A stretch of DNA of 64,000 nt from Gemmatimonadota bacterium (GCA_027307165.1 DAHUXM010000013.1:1-64000), one strand, 5' to 3'. Positions 34,832-44,235 are shown, counted from the stretch's first letter. Translations and numbers: made by a program. The notes: generated by a model from the sequence alone, not told the origin.

Positions 34832-35266
34832 TCACTTGATGGCGTTCGTAGCTACCGTCCGCTCGCCAACGGTGAGCACCCCGTGCATGCCGAGAAGGTC
34901 GTGAGGATCGCAGACGAAATTGTACTTGCCGGCCGCGAAACGATCATCGATGACGACGTCGTATGTCTGACCCTTGTTCGTGAGATACGGGCCGACCGTG
35001 ATGCTGCCGAGCTTCGTGCCGCCCGGGTGACTCGTGAAGTGAACGTCGTGCGGCACCGCTTCCTCGTCGATGAAGCGCACGGTGTCGCCGCGCACCGCGT
35101 TGACGCTCGACGGTTCGAAGGTGTAGGGCGTGCTGCCCGGCTTCACCACAAGCTTGACGATAATTACGTGAGCGTTGTCTGACGTAGCGCTCTGAGCAAC
35201 GGCTGCAGGCGCCGTGGCAAACAGTGCTGCCACGGATGCTACGATCAGAAATGGTGTGTGAGACAT
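34832..35266 (-). CDS. Cupredoxin (plastocyanin-like) protein
   Basis: A 144-aa secreted protein. The signal peptide is MSHTPFLIVASVAALFATAP.. ending at VAQS. The fold has NAVRGDTVRFIDEEAVPHDVHF (first His ligand), and the C-terminal ligand loop is C-x2-H-x4-M in VCDPHDLLGMHGVL. This is a type 1 copper site used for periplasmic electron transfer. The ATG at 35266 sits at the start of the signal peptide; the longer frame from 35296 adds 10 residues. It may serve the same electron-transfer network as the haem proteins in the window. Confidence 0.88.
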   Translation of the reverse strand: MSHTPFLIVASVAALFATAPAAVAQSATSDNAHVIIVKLVVKPGSTPYTFEPSSVNAVRGDTVRFIDEEAVPHDVHFTSHPGGTKLGSITVGPYLTNKGQTYDVVIDDRFAAGKYNFVCDPHDLLGMHGVLTVGERTVATNAIK

Positions 35267-35558
35267 GGTCCCTTCCCTCGGATGACGTGTGAGCATTGCA
35301 GCACTGGCTGTCCGTGCATCTGAACGTTACGTCTCGCTACACCGCGCGCCCATCGGAGTTTACCTGAACTTTTGTCGGGTAAATCCCTCGCGTGATGCAC
35401 GTTAAGAATGCGTAAAATTGCGGTGTGTCAGTGTTTCCTTTACGTCCTCGTAGGTGAATGGGGAAGCGACGATTCCGGATGCAACATCGGGCAATTTTTT
35501 CATTGCGGATGCGCACTGACAGCCGTACTGTTAGCAATCTCTCAAGGGAGCCTTACCC

Positions 35559-37085
35559 ATGACCGGCGTGCGCTTGCTTGAAACGTTTTCGTATAGTCAC
35601 CGACGTTCATCGCATTGCTGCGTGTACTTCATGCGCGCTGCAGTGTCCCTCACCGCGGTCGGCGCGCCGTTCGCATCCGCGTCGGCACGAACACTGTCGA
35701 CACGCTCACATGGCGTCGACGTTGTACCCGGAATGAGTGTGACGCGGATCGTTGCACCGCGCGGCTTCTTCGCGGCGCTCGACAAGGCGCAGGGCGCAAC
35801 TTTCGCTCACACATCGACGATCGTGCCGAGCTTCTCGCGTCAGACAAAGCTCGCCTGCAGCGCATGTCATTATGCGTTCCCGCAGCTCACACCGTTCGGA
35901 AGACAGTTCAAGCTCAATGGGTACACACTGACGGGTCTCTCCACCATCGGGGAGCCCATGGACACGTCGGGCGGGTTGAAGCTTGCATCGATGCCGCCAG
36001 TGGCTGCAATGGTCGTCGCTTCCGTCACCCGCACGAATACAGCGAAGCCCGGCACGCAGAACAATACCGCGGCATTCCCCGACCAGGCGAGCATATTCGT
36101 CGCCGGTCAACTGACTGCCAACCTCGGCGCATTCACGCAGTTCACCTACGCGTCTCCGGACGGCTCGTTCGGTATCGACAACGTGGATATCCGCTACGCG
36201 CGTCATGAGACGATGGGGAGTCGGGATGTGCTTCTCGGTCTGACCCTGCACAACAATCCCACGGTCCAGGATGTCTGGAACACGACTCCGGCGTGGAGCT
36301 ATCCATTCATGTCCTCCTCGGTGGCGCCATCGCCGATGGCCAGTACTGTCATCGATGGAGCCCTCTCGCAGCAGGTGGTCGGATTGGGCGTGTATTCGCT
36401 GTTCGACAACATGCTGTACGCCGAGGCGACCGCCTATCGCTCCGCGCCGCAGGGCGGCGCAATGCCCCTCGACTCGACCGCCTCGAATACGACAAGCGGA
36501 GTGGTGCCCTACTGGCGACTCGCACTGCAGCACCAGTATGGTCCGACCTACATGATGCTTGGTACGTATGGCTTTGCTGCGAATCTCTATCCGCAGGGCG
36601 TCACCGGGCCGACCAATCGGTATACGGACATCGGGGTGGATGCGCAGGTGGAGCACGGCATCGGCACGACGATGCTCATCGGCCGGGCGTCGTACATCCA
36701 TGAGCGGCAACGGCTCGATGCGTTCCTCGCCAATGGTGCGCAGGGAGCAGAGGAATTGAAGCCGACACTCGCGACACTGCGCGCGAACGTGAGCGTGTTC
36801 GCCAATCAGCGTTACGGAGCTACCCTCGGGTTCTTCCAGACCACAGGCACGAGAGACACTCTTCTTTTCGCCCCCGCTGCATTCAGCGGCAGCCGCACAG
36901 GAAGTCCCAATACGACAGGCGAGACTGCGGAGCTGATCTATAATGCCTGGGAGAATACGCGGGTGGGTGTGCAGTACGTGTACTACAGCAAGTTCAACGG
37001 TGCGTCTACCGCTTACGATATCGCTGGCGGTCGGAGGGCGTCGGACAACAACACCCTCTACCTGTACACGTGGCTGGCGTTCTGA
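35559..37085 (+). CDS. Outer-membrane beta-barrel protein with N-terminal haem motif
   Basis: A 508-aa protein. An export signal of unusual length (to about residue 45) is followed by QTKLACSACHYAFPQLTPFGRQ, a C-x2-C-H haem-binding motif that homologues share just before PxLxxFGxxFxxNGY. The remaining ~390 residues alternate in barrel fashion (FGIDNVDIRYARHETMG, YWRLALQHQYGPTYMML, TRVGVQYVYYSKFNG) and end in LYLYTWLAF with a terminal Phe. This suggests a one-haem porin-like cytochrome of the outer membrane, possibly for electron passage across it. AAGGGAG precedes the ATG. A clear terminator follows. Confidence 0.8.
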   Translation: MTGVRLLETFSYSHRRSSHCCVYFMRAAVSLTAVGAPFASASARTLSTRSHGVDVVPGMSVTRIVAPRGFFAALDKAQGATFAHTSTIVPSFSRQTKLACSACHYAFPQLTPFGRQFKLNGYTLTGLSTIGEPMDTSGGLKLASMPPVAAMVVASVTRTNTAKPGTQNNTAAFPDQASIFVAGQLTANLGAFTQFTYASPDGSFGIDNVDIRYARHETMGSRDVLLGLTLHNNPTVQDVWNTTPAWSYPFMSSSVAPSPMASTVIDGALSQQVVGLGVYSLFDNMLYAEATAYRSAPQGGAMPLDSTASNTTSGVVPYWRLALQHQYGPTYMMLGTYGFAANLYPQGVTGPTNRYTDIGVDAQVEHGIGTTMLIGRASYIHERQRLDAFLANGAQGAEELKPTLATLRANVSVFANQRYGATLGFFQTTGTRDTLLFAPAAFSGSRTGSPNTTGETAELIYNAWENTRVGVQYVYYSKFNGASTAYDIAGGRRASDNNTLYLYTWLAF

Positions 37086-37130
37086 TCCTGGCCTTCCAGT
37101 ACCGTCGTTGTACGGTGTATCTCGAGCTCG

Positions 37131-37157
37131 GGCGGTGCCGGTAACGGCACCGCCTTT
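37131..37157 (+). terminator. Intrinsic terminator
   Basis: GGCGGTGCCG, loop GTAA, CGGCACCGCC, then TTT: a perfect 10-bp stem with a GNRA-type loop, 46 nt after the stop of the outer-membrane cytochrome gene. Confidence 0.85.
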
Positions 37158-37231
37158 GCTAAAGGTGCCGCAGCCAGCTATCTATATCGCGAACGCGGCG
37201 AAAGTATGCCCCTAAAACGCGAAGGCTGAGA

Positions 37232-37846
37232 ATGAGCTGGCAATACCTGCACACACTGGTCAATCACTTTCCCATCGTACTGACTGTGATTGGCGCGCTG
37301 GCGGTTCTCGTTGCGGCGATGGTGCCGCGAAGGGCTACGTGGGTTTATGCGCTATCGACGCTCACTCTCGCCGGCATGACGATCTACCCGGCGTGGTGGA
37401 GCGGCGGCAGGGCGCGTCACGCCGTGCAGAACGCATGGTACATCGAGCGCGGCGCGATCCAGGCACATTCGGCGGCGGCCGACATAACCCTGTGGGTCGT
37501 TGGCGTACTCGGCCTGTTCGCACTGCTCGCGTTGATAACGATGATCCGGACGCGCGAAGCCGTATCACGGGGGCGCGCGCTTCGCGTAATCGTGGGACTC
37601 GGTGCTCTCATCTCCGTCTGCGCCGTTTCATACACGGGCTATCTCGGTGGCAAGATCGTCGTCGAGTCTCCGATCCTCGCCAGTCCGACACCGCCGGTGA
37701 TCACGGCGCCCGTACCGTCCACGACATCGACGCCAGCAATCACGCCCGCATCACCGACGCCCCGGCCTGCGGCCCCGGATTCGGCGCACCCCACTGTGAA
37801 TCCGAAGCCGCAAGCGACATCCGCGCCGCAACCGCACGCGCCGTAA
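37232..37846 (+). CDS. DUF2231-like membrane protein with Pro/Ala-rich tail
   Basis: A 204-aa protein with four membrane helices: YLHTLVNHFPIVLTVIGALA, WVYALSTLTLAGMTIYPAWW, ITLWVVGVLGLFALLALITM and RVIVGLGALISVCAVSYTGYLGG. Histidines in the first and third helices (HTLVNHFP, IQAHSAAAD) fit the DUF2231/cytochrome-b-like type. The last ~55 residues are Pro/Thr/Ala-rich and probably periplasmic. Placement beside the haem-motif barrel suggests a redox role, as inference. It is followed 7 nt later by the ABC permease. Confidence 0.68.
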   Translation: MSWQYLHTLVNHFPIVLTVIGALAVLVAAMVPRRATWVYALSTLTLAGMTIYPAWWSGGRARHAVQNAWYIERGAIQAHSAAADITLWVVGVLGLFALLALITMIRTREAVSRGRALRVIVGLGALISVCAVSYTGYLGGKIVVESPILASPTPPVITAPVPSTTSTPAITPASPTPRPAAPDSAHPTVNPKPQATSAPQPHAP

Positions 37847-37853
37847 CACGCCA

Positions 37854-38651
37854 GTGCGCACCCGGACGTCCAGACTAACGATCGCGCACGTCAGCGCGTG
37901 GGCACTGGGTGCGATGTTGCTGCTGTTTCTTGCCGTCCCCATAATACTTCTCGTCGTACTGGGTGGTGCAGGGATTGGAGGCGCGCTGCGCGATCACGAC
38001 ATGATTGCGGCTCTGGAAACAACCTTCGTAACGGCGACCATAGCGACATTTCTCGCGGCCTTGTGCGGGTCTCCGATCGCGTACGCGTTGTCGCGGGCGA
38101 AATTCCGCGGACGCGCACTGATCGCTGCGATAGTCGATCTCCCGCTGTTGATCCCGCATCCGGTGGCGGGAATCGCGATCCTGCTGCTGGTCAGTCGGGA
38201 TACGGCGTTCGGTAGCACGCTGCTGGATATGGGGTTGCGCGTGGTGGGCACTCCAGCGGGAATCGTCGCGGCGATGCTATTCGTCTCCGCGCCGCTGTAC
38301 GTGAGCGCAGCGCGCGAAGCGTTCGCACGAGTGGACAGGCGCTACGAGTTCGTCGCACGGACGCTTGGCGATACGTCGTGGTCTGCGTTCCGCAGGGTAA
38401 CGTTCCCGATGGCGCGTCGCGGCCTGGCGTCGGCGGCGATCGTAACGTGGGCGCGCGCCGTGAGTGAATTCGGAGCAGTCGTGGTGCTGGCGTACAACCC
38501 CAAGGTTGTAAGCGTGCTGAGCTACGATCGCTTCACGACCGGCGGATTGCGCGACGCACTGCCGATCGCGGCGACGCTTGTCGTGGTTTCGATAGTGCCA
38601 CTCCTGGCGCTGCGCGCGTTGCGATACGACCGAAGCAACGAGGCGGTGTGA
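37854..38651 (+). CDS. ABC permease, molybdate/tungstate/sulfate-type
   Basis: A 265-aa binding-protein-dependent permease with six helices. The EAA loop is REAFARVDRRYEFVARTLGDTSWSAF (shown in part), as in ModB/WtpB/CysT subunits. ALSRAKFRGRALIAAIVDLPLLIPHPVAG is also typical of that family. The start is GTG at 37854. The ATPase gene follows with a 1-nt overlap. No substrate-binding protein gene is adjacent, so the substrate, probably an oxyanion, cannot be fixed. Confidence 0.85.
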   Translation: MRTRTSRLTIAHVSAWALGAMLLLFLAVPIILLVVLGGAGIGGALRDHDMIAALETTFVTATIATFLAALCGSPIAYALSRAKFRGRALIAAIVDLPLLIPHPVAGIAILLLVSRDTAFGSTLLDMGLRVVGTPAGIVAAMLFVSAPLYVSAAREAFARVDRRYEFVARTLGDTSWSAFRRVTFPMARRGLASAAIVTWARAVSEFGAVVVLAYNPKVVSVLSYDRFTTGGLRDALPIAATLVVVSIVPLLALRALRYDRSNEAV

Positions 38652-39274
38652 TGATCGAGTGCCGCGCACTCTGTACGCGCGTCGGCAGTTTCCAGCTACG
38701 CGACGTGTCGCTCACTGTTCCAGCGGGTGGCCATGCAATCATCACGGGGCCGACGGCGTCCGGAAAGACGACGCTGCTCGAGGTGATCGCTGGCGCAGCC
38801 ATGCCGACATCCGGGCACGTGATAGCGGGCGACGTCGACGTTACATTCGCGCCACCGGAATCGCGCGGAATCGGTCTCGTCCCACAACACGGATATCTCT
38901 TCCCGCATCTCGATGCACGCCGGAACATCGAATACGGCGCGGTCGGGCAGGGACTCGTGGATGATCTCGCGCGGCGCTTCGGCGTGGACCATCTGATGCA
39001 GCGGTTCGTGTCGTCGCTGAGCGGCGGCGAGCGCCAGATCGTTGCATTGTGTCGCGCGCTTGCCGCGCGTCCGTCCGTCCTGTTGCTGGACGAGCCCTTC
39101 TCAGCCCTCGATGCGACGCGGCGCACAGCGGCGCTGACCGAGTTTGCCTCTCTCCAGCGCGAATGGGCGTTCACCGTCCTTCACGTGACTCACGTGGAAT
39201 CAGACGCGATCCTCGCAACGCAACGGTTCGAAATGAACGATGGTGAGCTGCGTTCGGCCTCTACCGCAATCTGA
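38651..39274 (+). CDS. ABC ATPase partner of the oxyanion-type permease
   Basis: A 207-aa ATPase: Walker A GPTASGKTT, Q-loop region LVPQHGYLFPHL, signature SLSGGERQIVALCRAL, Walker B VLLLDEPFSALD, and the H-loop in LHVTHVE. It is short and lacks the C-terminal regulatory TOBE domain of ModC/CysA. The ATG at 38651 forms TGATG with the permease stop; a GTG at 38648 is also in frame. With the permease it forms an importer without a visible binding protein. Confidence 0.9.
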   Translation: MIECRALCTRVGSFQLRDVSLTVPAGGHAIITGPTASGKTTLLEVIAGAAMPTSGHVIAGDVDVTFAPPESRGIGLVPQHGYLFPHLDARRNIEYGAVGQGLVDDLARRFGVDHLMQRFVSSLSGGERQIVALCRALAARPSVLLLDEPFSALDATRRTAALTEFASLQREWAFTVLHVTHVESDAILATQRFEMNDGELRSASTAI

Positions 39275-40997
39275 TCTCGCGCGATATGCGGGTCTGGTGC
39301 GCATCATCCCCACCAACCGCAACCGACACCCGATAAGTTCCCTCCGGCAGCCGCGCGAGATCCAGCACAACGGAATGCGACGCAATACCGCTCTTCCCGT
39401 TCGTGTCCTGCCAACGAACAGCGAGCGGAGAATCGCGGCCGGTGATATGCAACGCCTGCCCAAGCCATCGCATCGCTCCGCCATCGATGCGAGTCACGGT
39501 GACGAGTACCGACGACGAATCGGGCGTTGCCGCCGATAACGAATCAGGTGTTGCAACCGCGACTGAATCCGAGTCGGCACCCATTGCGGGCACGCTCCTG
39601 TCGCTGGCTGAATCTGGTGCTTCCGCGCCGTAAACCTCCCAGTACAATCCAAGTCGCCGCGTTCCGCGCAGGTCGGTCGATGTGAGAGCGTGCGCCAGCG
39701 CATCGTCCAGCGTTTCGACCGTCGCGCTGGAATCGGCGGTGAACAGCAGCAGGGTAGAGAGATCCGGCGCGCCTGTGGCATGATGCGGCGGCGCCAGCCA
39801 TACTCGCGCTCGGGCATCGCTCAGCCGTACCGGATCAAACGCTTCCATCGCAACCATCTCCCCTTTCCACCTGCTGTGTGCGCGACGCACATGACCGTGA
39901 TGCGCGCCCGCTCCGCTCGTATCACCCGGCGTGCCCGATACACCGAGCACGGCGCTGCCCAGTGTCGTGTCGGAATAGACGGCGACCACGAGTGCTGAAT
40001 CGCCGCGTTTCATCATCGCGAATTGTGCGTCGAGCGGTGCCAGCGTGTCGATGTAGGGCGGCGCATAGAGTTCTCTCGCGACCGGTGCGTAGGCGTCCCA
40101 GTGTGCGCTGTCTCCCTCCATTTCCGCGGCAAAGTGAAAACTCGGAAGCCGGTCGTGGCCAATGGGAGTCTGGAATGTCGTGTATGGTCCCGGCCACGCA
40201 ACACTGTACCAGAGCGGCTCGCCGTATCTGATGAGCATCTCCCGCAAGTCGTCACCCCACGGCAGTCCGTATGCGTTCTCCGCGGTTTCGGAGAGATCTG
40301 CGAGCAGCAGGCGCGAGAAATGCTCGGTTCGCCGGTCGTTACCGAGAACCGCGAACGAAGGCTTCGCCAGATCCCAGAAGCGCTGTTCCACGGAATCACG
40401 CTGTCCGCACGGCAAAGCATCGTAACTCGCGCGCTCGTCGTCGTCGAGCAGCAGCGAAATGTCGTTCCACCTGCAGCGTTCGTCCGCCGGCATCTTCGCA
40501 AGTGCGCTGTCGAATGCCGCAGCCGCATCGCCATATCGCTCCGACGCGTGAAGTGCGTAGCCGAGCAGCGCTTTGCAATACCAGCGCGGCGGCGCGCAAG
40601 ACCGCGCGACCGACACCGCAGCCGAATCCTCGCCGGCTTCGATCATGTACCGCACGCGCTCTCCCGCGATCCAGTCGTCGCCAGGCGAGACGGCGTTGAG
40701 TCTGGCGAGCGTCGCGATGAGTGACTGCCGGGCTCTCACAATCGAGCCTGTCTCGGGACGCGGTTTCTCCGAACCGTCCTCGCGCCAGTGGCACATGCGG
40801 CCGATCAGGGTCTCGCATGGATGGCTGTCCGGCTGTCCTGTACGCGGGAGCGACTCGCGGCGGCCACGCTCGAAACGGCTCTGCGCTGAATGCGCTTCGC
40901 TCAGTACACGAAGAGAGTCTCCACGCTGCAGTTGCGACTGCGCGGTTGCCGGGACAATGAGACAGCAGACACTGAGAACCCATCGAGTGCCAGGCAT
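39261..40997 (-). CDS. Secreted protein with GWxTD-like region, unknown
   Basis: A 578-aa protein with a signal peptide (MPGTRWVLSVCCLIVPATAQSQ). The N-terminal third has TPR-like helices (LLGYALHASERYGDAAAAFDSALAKMP). The middle has DLREMLIRYGEPLWYSVAWPG, which resembles the strand-loop of GWxTD-type domains. The C-terminal part is beta-rich with an Asp/Ser-rich linker (DSVAVATPDSLSAATPDSSS) and a last Ig-like stretch (VVLDLARLPEGTYRVSVAV). Probably periplasmic or outer-surface; function unknown. Confidence 0.75.
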   Translation of the reverse strand: MPGTRWVLSVCCLIVPATAQSQLQRGDSLRVLSEAHSAQSRFERGRRESLPRTGQPDSHPCETLIGRMCHWREDGSEKPRPETGSIVRARQSLIATLARLNAVSPGDDWIAGERVRYMIEAGEDSAAVSVARSCAPPRWYCKALLGYALHASERYGDAAAAFDSALAKMPADERCRWNDISLLLDDDERASYDALPCGQRDSVEQRFWDLAKPSFAVLGNDRRTEHFSRLLLADLSETAENAYGLPWGDDLREMLIRYGEPLWYSVAWPGPYTTFQTPIGHDRLPSFHFAAEMEGDSAHWDAYAPVARELYAPPYIDTLAPLDAQFAMMKRGDSALVVAVYSDTTLGSAVLGVSGTPGDTSGAGAHHGHVRRAHSRWKGEMVAMEAFDPVRLSDARARVWLAPPHHATGAPDLSTLLLFTADSSATVETLDDALAHALTSTDLRGTRRLGLYWEVYGAEAPDSASDRSVPAMGADSDSVAVATPDSLSAATPDSSSVLVTVTRIDGGAMRWLGQALHITGRDSPLAVRWQDTNGKSGIASHSVVLDLARLPEGTYRVSVAVGGDDAHQTRISREIRLR

Positions 40998-41006
40998 CGT
41001 CGCATC

Positions 41007-41300
41007 CTAAAGCCGGTTGAGCTTCTCCAGTCCTGTAGAAGGCGCCCAGGGAAGCAGCTCGTACTGCGCCATCCCCTTCTTGACGTAAGGATCGTTGTCG
41101 CGAATCGCATCCAGTGCTTCGTTCACTGAATCGTCCGGCACGCGCAACAGCAACGCTCCGCCGCTGCGTGGATCCAGTGGTCCTGATGCAAGCAATGTTC
41201 CGCTGTCGTACAACGTGCGCAGATACGCGCGGTGCTCGTCGGTCACGGTCAGTACCGCTTCCAGTGGCCGGCGATACCGGATGATCGCGATTGCGTACAT
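41007..41300 (-). CDS. YciI-family protein
   Basis: A 97-aa protein of the YciI/dimeric ferredoxin-like fold: MYAIAIIRYRRPLEAV, DEHRAYLRTLYDSGTLLASGP with the family's His, LLLRVPDDSVNEALDAIRDNDPYVK. Function of the family is mostly unknown, with some members acting as hydrolases or dehalogenases. The ATG at 41300 forms a TGATG junction with the sufU stop, so it is translationally coupled to sufU. The frame's upstream extension to 41951 is a shadow of sufU. Confidence 0.88.
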   Translation of the reverse strand: MYAIAIIRYRRPLEAVLTVTDEHRAYLRTLYDSGTLLASGPLDPRSGGALLLRVPDDSVNEALDAIRDNDPYVKKGMAQYELLPWAPSTGLEKLNRL

Positions 41301-41770
41301 CAGCCCTCTTCCCCGTCGGTCTCGCCGCGTTGCGACGCAGCAGTGGCCAGACCCCGCTCCAGTGCGTTCCACGCCAGCAGCGCACACTTGACCCGTGCGG
41401 GAAAGCGCGCGACGCCGGCGAGCGCCCTGGCCCTGCCGAGCGTCGAATCCGCTGCGGCGTCGGCATCGCCCATTACCATCGCGCGAAACCGCTCGCCGAT
41501 CTGGCCGATCTCGCTGGCATGCTTGCCCTTGACCATCTCCGTCATCATGCTCGTGGATGCCTGCGAGATGGAGCATCCGCGGCCCGTGAACCGGACATCC
41601 GCAACCTCGTCGCCGTTCATCTCCAGCTCGAGCGTGATCTCGTCGCCGCAGAGCGGGTTCCGCATTGGAACCGAGATGCTCGCGTGCTCCAGCGTACCCT
41701 TGTTCCGGGGGCGTCGATAGTGATCCAGGATGATGTCCTGATAAAGCGCCGTCAGTGATGCGTCTGCCAT
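41300..41770 (-). CDS. sufU: SufU-type iron-sulfur assembly protein
   Basis: A 156-aa protein of the IscU/NifU-N fold. The three conserved cysteines are C41 (NPLCGDEI), C66 (FTGRGCSISQAS) and C129 (ARVKCALLAW), and the insertion before the last Cys marks SufU rather than IscU. SufU binds zinc and relays sulfur from SufS in many non-proteobacterial SUF systems. The SufS and SufBCD genes are 2.5 kb away. A TATATT box and a GGTGGA site precede the ATG. Confidence 0.92.
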   Translation of the reverse strand: MADASLTALYQDIILDHYRRPRNKGTLEHASISVPMRNPLCGDEITLELEMNGDEVADVRFTGRGCSISQASTSMMTEMVKGKHASEIGQIGERFRAMVMGDADAAADSTLGRARALAGVARFPARVKCALLAWNALERGLATAASQRGETDGEEG

Positions 41771-42006
41771 TCCACCTCAAATATACTCGGCGCTCTTCCA
41801 GCCATGCGATGACGCCGGCAGGCGCTCGCACGTAAGGAAAGGCATCACAAAATTCTTTCAGGCGCGTGGCGGCAGCACCGTTCGAGCCACACATTTCCTG
41901 CGACTGTTCACCCGACAACACCATGCGAATTGCCCAGTTGAAACCTCGCACCAGTACCAGTCACCCCACCCGCATCAGCGCCAGCTCGCGAAACGAGCGA
42001 TTTACA

Positions 42007-43467
42007 ATGTTGGCGGCGATTCCGATTCTCTTTGCGGTGATGCTCTCCTCACCGGCGACTTCCCGAGCGTCCACAGCGGGCCGAGCGCGCATTGCGCGCT
42101 CCACCCGACAACGCTCCGACACCGGCGAAACGGCGAGCCTTACGGGCACTGTGTACGATAGCGTAACCAACACTCCGCTGGCGGAAGCTCAGGTGCAGCT
42201 CGTGGATGTCGATCACCGCACGCGAGCGTACACCGTTCGCTCCGACTCGTTCGGGCGGTTCCGCATTCCAGCGATGGTGCCGGGCCGCTACACAGCCGGC
42301 TTCTTCCACCCATCCGTCGACGCGCTCGGCATCGAGCCGCCGCTCAGATCCGCGACGATTCACGCCGGCGACAACGTGCTCGAACTGGTGATTCCGGGCC
42401 CCGCGCGGATCATGGCTGCGGTATGCGGTGAACAGCCTGCGAGCGACTCGTCTGGCGCGATCGCCGGTGTCGTGCGAGACGCTGCGTCCGGGCTCCCGAT
42501 CGGCAACGCCAAGGTCGTCGTCACGTGGCGCGAAATAGTGATCGACAAACGCGGTCTCGTTTCAGAGACGCGACGAGTGCCAGTGCAAACGGGAGAGGAT
42601 GGCGGCTATCGCATATGCAAGCTGCCGGGCGCCGACACCGTGCTGGCGAGCGCGGAACTGGGCGCAAGACGATCCGGACTCGTCGAGGTCGGAATCCCGA
42701 TCCGTGGCATAACGCGACGCGATTTCTCGCTCGGCGATTCCAGCTCCGCGGTCGCGGTGCGCACCGACTCCAACTCGAGTGTGAGCGCCGATGTACAACG
42801 CGCGACCACGCTACTGCACGGCTCGGCGGCTCTATCTGGTCTCGTACACGGCGCCGACGGAAAGCCGATGCAGGGCGCCACGATCATGGTGTGGGGAACC
42901 GGCCTCGAAACCAGGAGCAGGGCCGACGGTCGCTTCACACTCACCGGTCTTCCCGCAGGCACCTTCAGCGTCGAGGCTCGCATGCTCGGCTACGAACCCC
43001 AGCGCGCCGCCGTCGATCTGTCGCCGCAAACACCGGCAACCGTCGATCTCGAGTTCAAGGATCGCGTGCAACAACTGTCACGCGTGGTCATCATGGGCAA
43101 GCCATCACGCACGCCCAGTGACATAATGGGCTTCCTGGAGCGATCGCGCACCGGAATGGGGCACTACATCACTGCATCCGACAACGCCCTCAAGAATGCA
43201 ATCACCGCCACCGACGCGCTCCGAACGACACCCGGAATTCAGGTGGTGCCAGGCAGCAGCTTCGGTCACGTAATCCTTATGCGCGGAGGATGTGTCCCAG
43301 TTGTGTACGTGGATGGCATGCAGATGCAGGACGGTTACGAGACTCTGGATGACATTGTCCCACCGCAACAGGTTGCGGGAATGGAGATCTACGCCGGACT
43401 CGGCGAGGCACCCATGAAGTACCAGTCCAACGGATGCGGAGTACTTTTGGTCTGGACCAAACGTTGA
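42007..43467 (+). CDS. Carboxypeptidase-regulatory-domain protein with TonB-plug-like C-terminus
   Basis: About 486 aa from a signal-peptide-like start (MLAAIPILFAVMLSSPATSR); ATG 41923 and 41866 are in frame upstream. Three CarboxypepD_reg-type beta-sandwich domains follow (LTGTVYDSVTNTPLAEAQVQ; AGVVRDAASGLPIGNAKVVV; LSGLVHGADGKPMQGATIMV). The last ~110 residues are like a TonB receptor plug (ATDALRTTPGIQVVPGSSFG, ILMRGGCVPVVYVDGMQMQ, IEIYAGLGEAP-like end), but no barrel follows. Proteins of this outline are common in this phylum; the role is unknown. Confidence 0.8.
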   Translation: MLAAIPILFAVMLSSPATSRASTAGRARIARSTRQRSDTGETASLTGTVYDSVTNTPLAEAQVQLVDVDHRTRAYTVRSDSFGRFRIPAMVPGRYTAGFFHPSVDALGIEPPLRSATIHAGDNVLELVIPGPARIMAAVCGEQPASDSSGAIAGVVRDAASGLPIGNAKVVVTWREIVIDKRGLVSETRRVPVQTGEDGGYRICKLPGADTVLASAELGARRSGLVEVGIPIRGITRRDFSLGDSSSAVAVRTDSNSSVSADVQRATTLLHGSAALSGLVHGADGKPMQGATIMVWGTGLETRSRADGRFTLTGLPAGTFSVEARMLGYEPQRAAVDLSPQTPATVDLEFKDRVQQLSRVVIMGKPSRTPSDIMGFLERSRTGMGHYITASDNALKNAITATDALRTTPGIQVVPGSSFGHVILMRGGCVPVVYVDGMQMQDGYETLDDIVPPQQVAGMEIYAGLGEAPMKYQSNGCGVLLVWTKR

Positions 43468-43488
43468 TCGACGGAGGGGGAAGGAATC

Positions 43489-44235
43489 GTGAATTTCGAC
43501 TCGATGCACCAGTTGATGCACCGGTTGATGGGCCGGCATCCCGGCGCCTGCGCGGTGCTTGCATTCGCGATTCCTTCAGTGTCGAGTGCGCAGATGAGTC
43601 TGCGGGAAACGCCGCGCATGGAAGCAGGGGCTGCGTTCGAGTACGCGCAACCCATCGGTGATTTTCGCCAGAATGTACGCCAGGGATTCGGAGGCGCCGG
43701 ACATTTCGTCCTTGGACTCGACCCTCAGGCGATCGTCGGGATTCGTGTCGATGCGGGGTTCATCAACTACGGCAACGAGACGCACTACGTGCCGTTCAGC
43801 TCCAGCGTGCGCCGGATCATCGTGCGCGAAGAAACCTCCAACAACATCTTCGTTGCGAGCGTCGGCCCGCAGTTGACGCTCCCGCTCGGCCGCGTGCGGC
43901 CATACGTGAACGCCGGTATCGGCCTGGCCTATTTCTTCACACAGACCTCGCTAACGACTGACGACAATTCCCAGCAGATCGCGCAGACCACCAACTACAG
44001 CGACAACTCGCTCGCCTACACGGGCGGCGCCGGCTTCAACGTTCCACTGACATCCGGCAGCTCACCGATGTCACTCAACGTCGGCGCGCGCTACAACTCG
44101 ATCTCGAGCGCCCGATATCTGACGAAGGGCGACATAATGGATGATCCGAACAGTCAGTACGGGATCATTATCACCCCGCACCAGTCAGCCGCGGATTTCA
44201 TCACGTATCAGCTCGGGATTTCGTTCCGGTTCTAG
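43489..44235 (+). CDS. Outer-membrane beta-barrel protein
   Basis: A 248-aa protein with a signal-like segment (GACAVLAFAIPSVSSAQ) and then eight or so barrel-type strands: MEAGAAFEYAQPIGDF, AIVGIRVDAGFINYGNE, NIFVASVGPQLTLPLGRVRP, YVNAGIGLAYFFT. It ends in YQLGISFRF with a terminal Phe. It belongs to the broad OmpA/OMP_b-brl type and lies 21 nt after the plug-domain gene on the same strand, so the two may be expressed together. Specific function unknown. Confidence 0.82.
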   Translation: MNFDSMHQLMHRLMGRHPGACAVLAFAIPSVSSAQMSLRETPRMEAGAAFEYAQPIGDFRQNVRQGFGGAGHFVLGLDPQAIVGIRVDAGFINYGNETHYVPFSSSVRRIIVREETSNNIFVASVGPQLTLPLGRVRPYVNAGIGLAYFFTQTSLTTDDNSQQIAQTTNYSDNSLAYTGGAGFNVPLTSGSSPMSLNVGARYNSISSARYLTKGDIMDDPNSQYGIIITPHQSAADFITYQLGISFRF

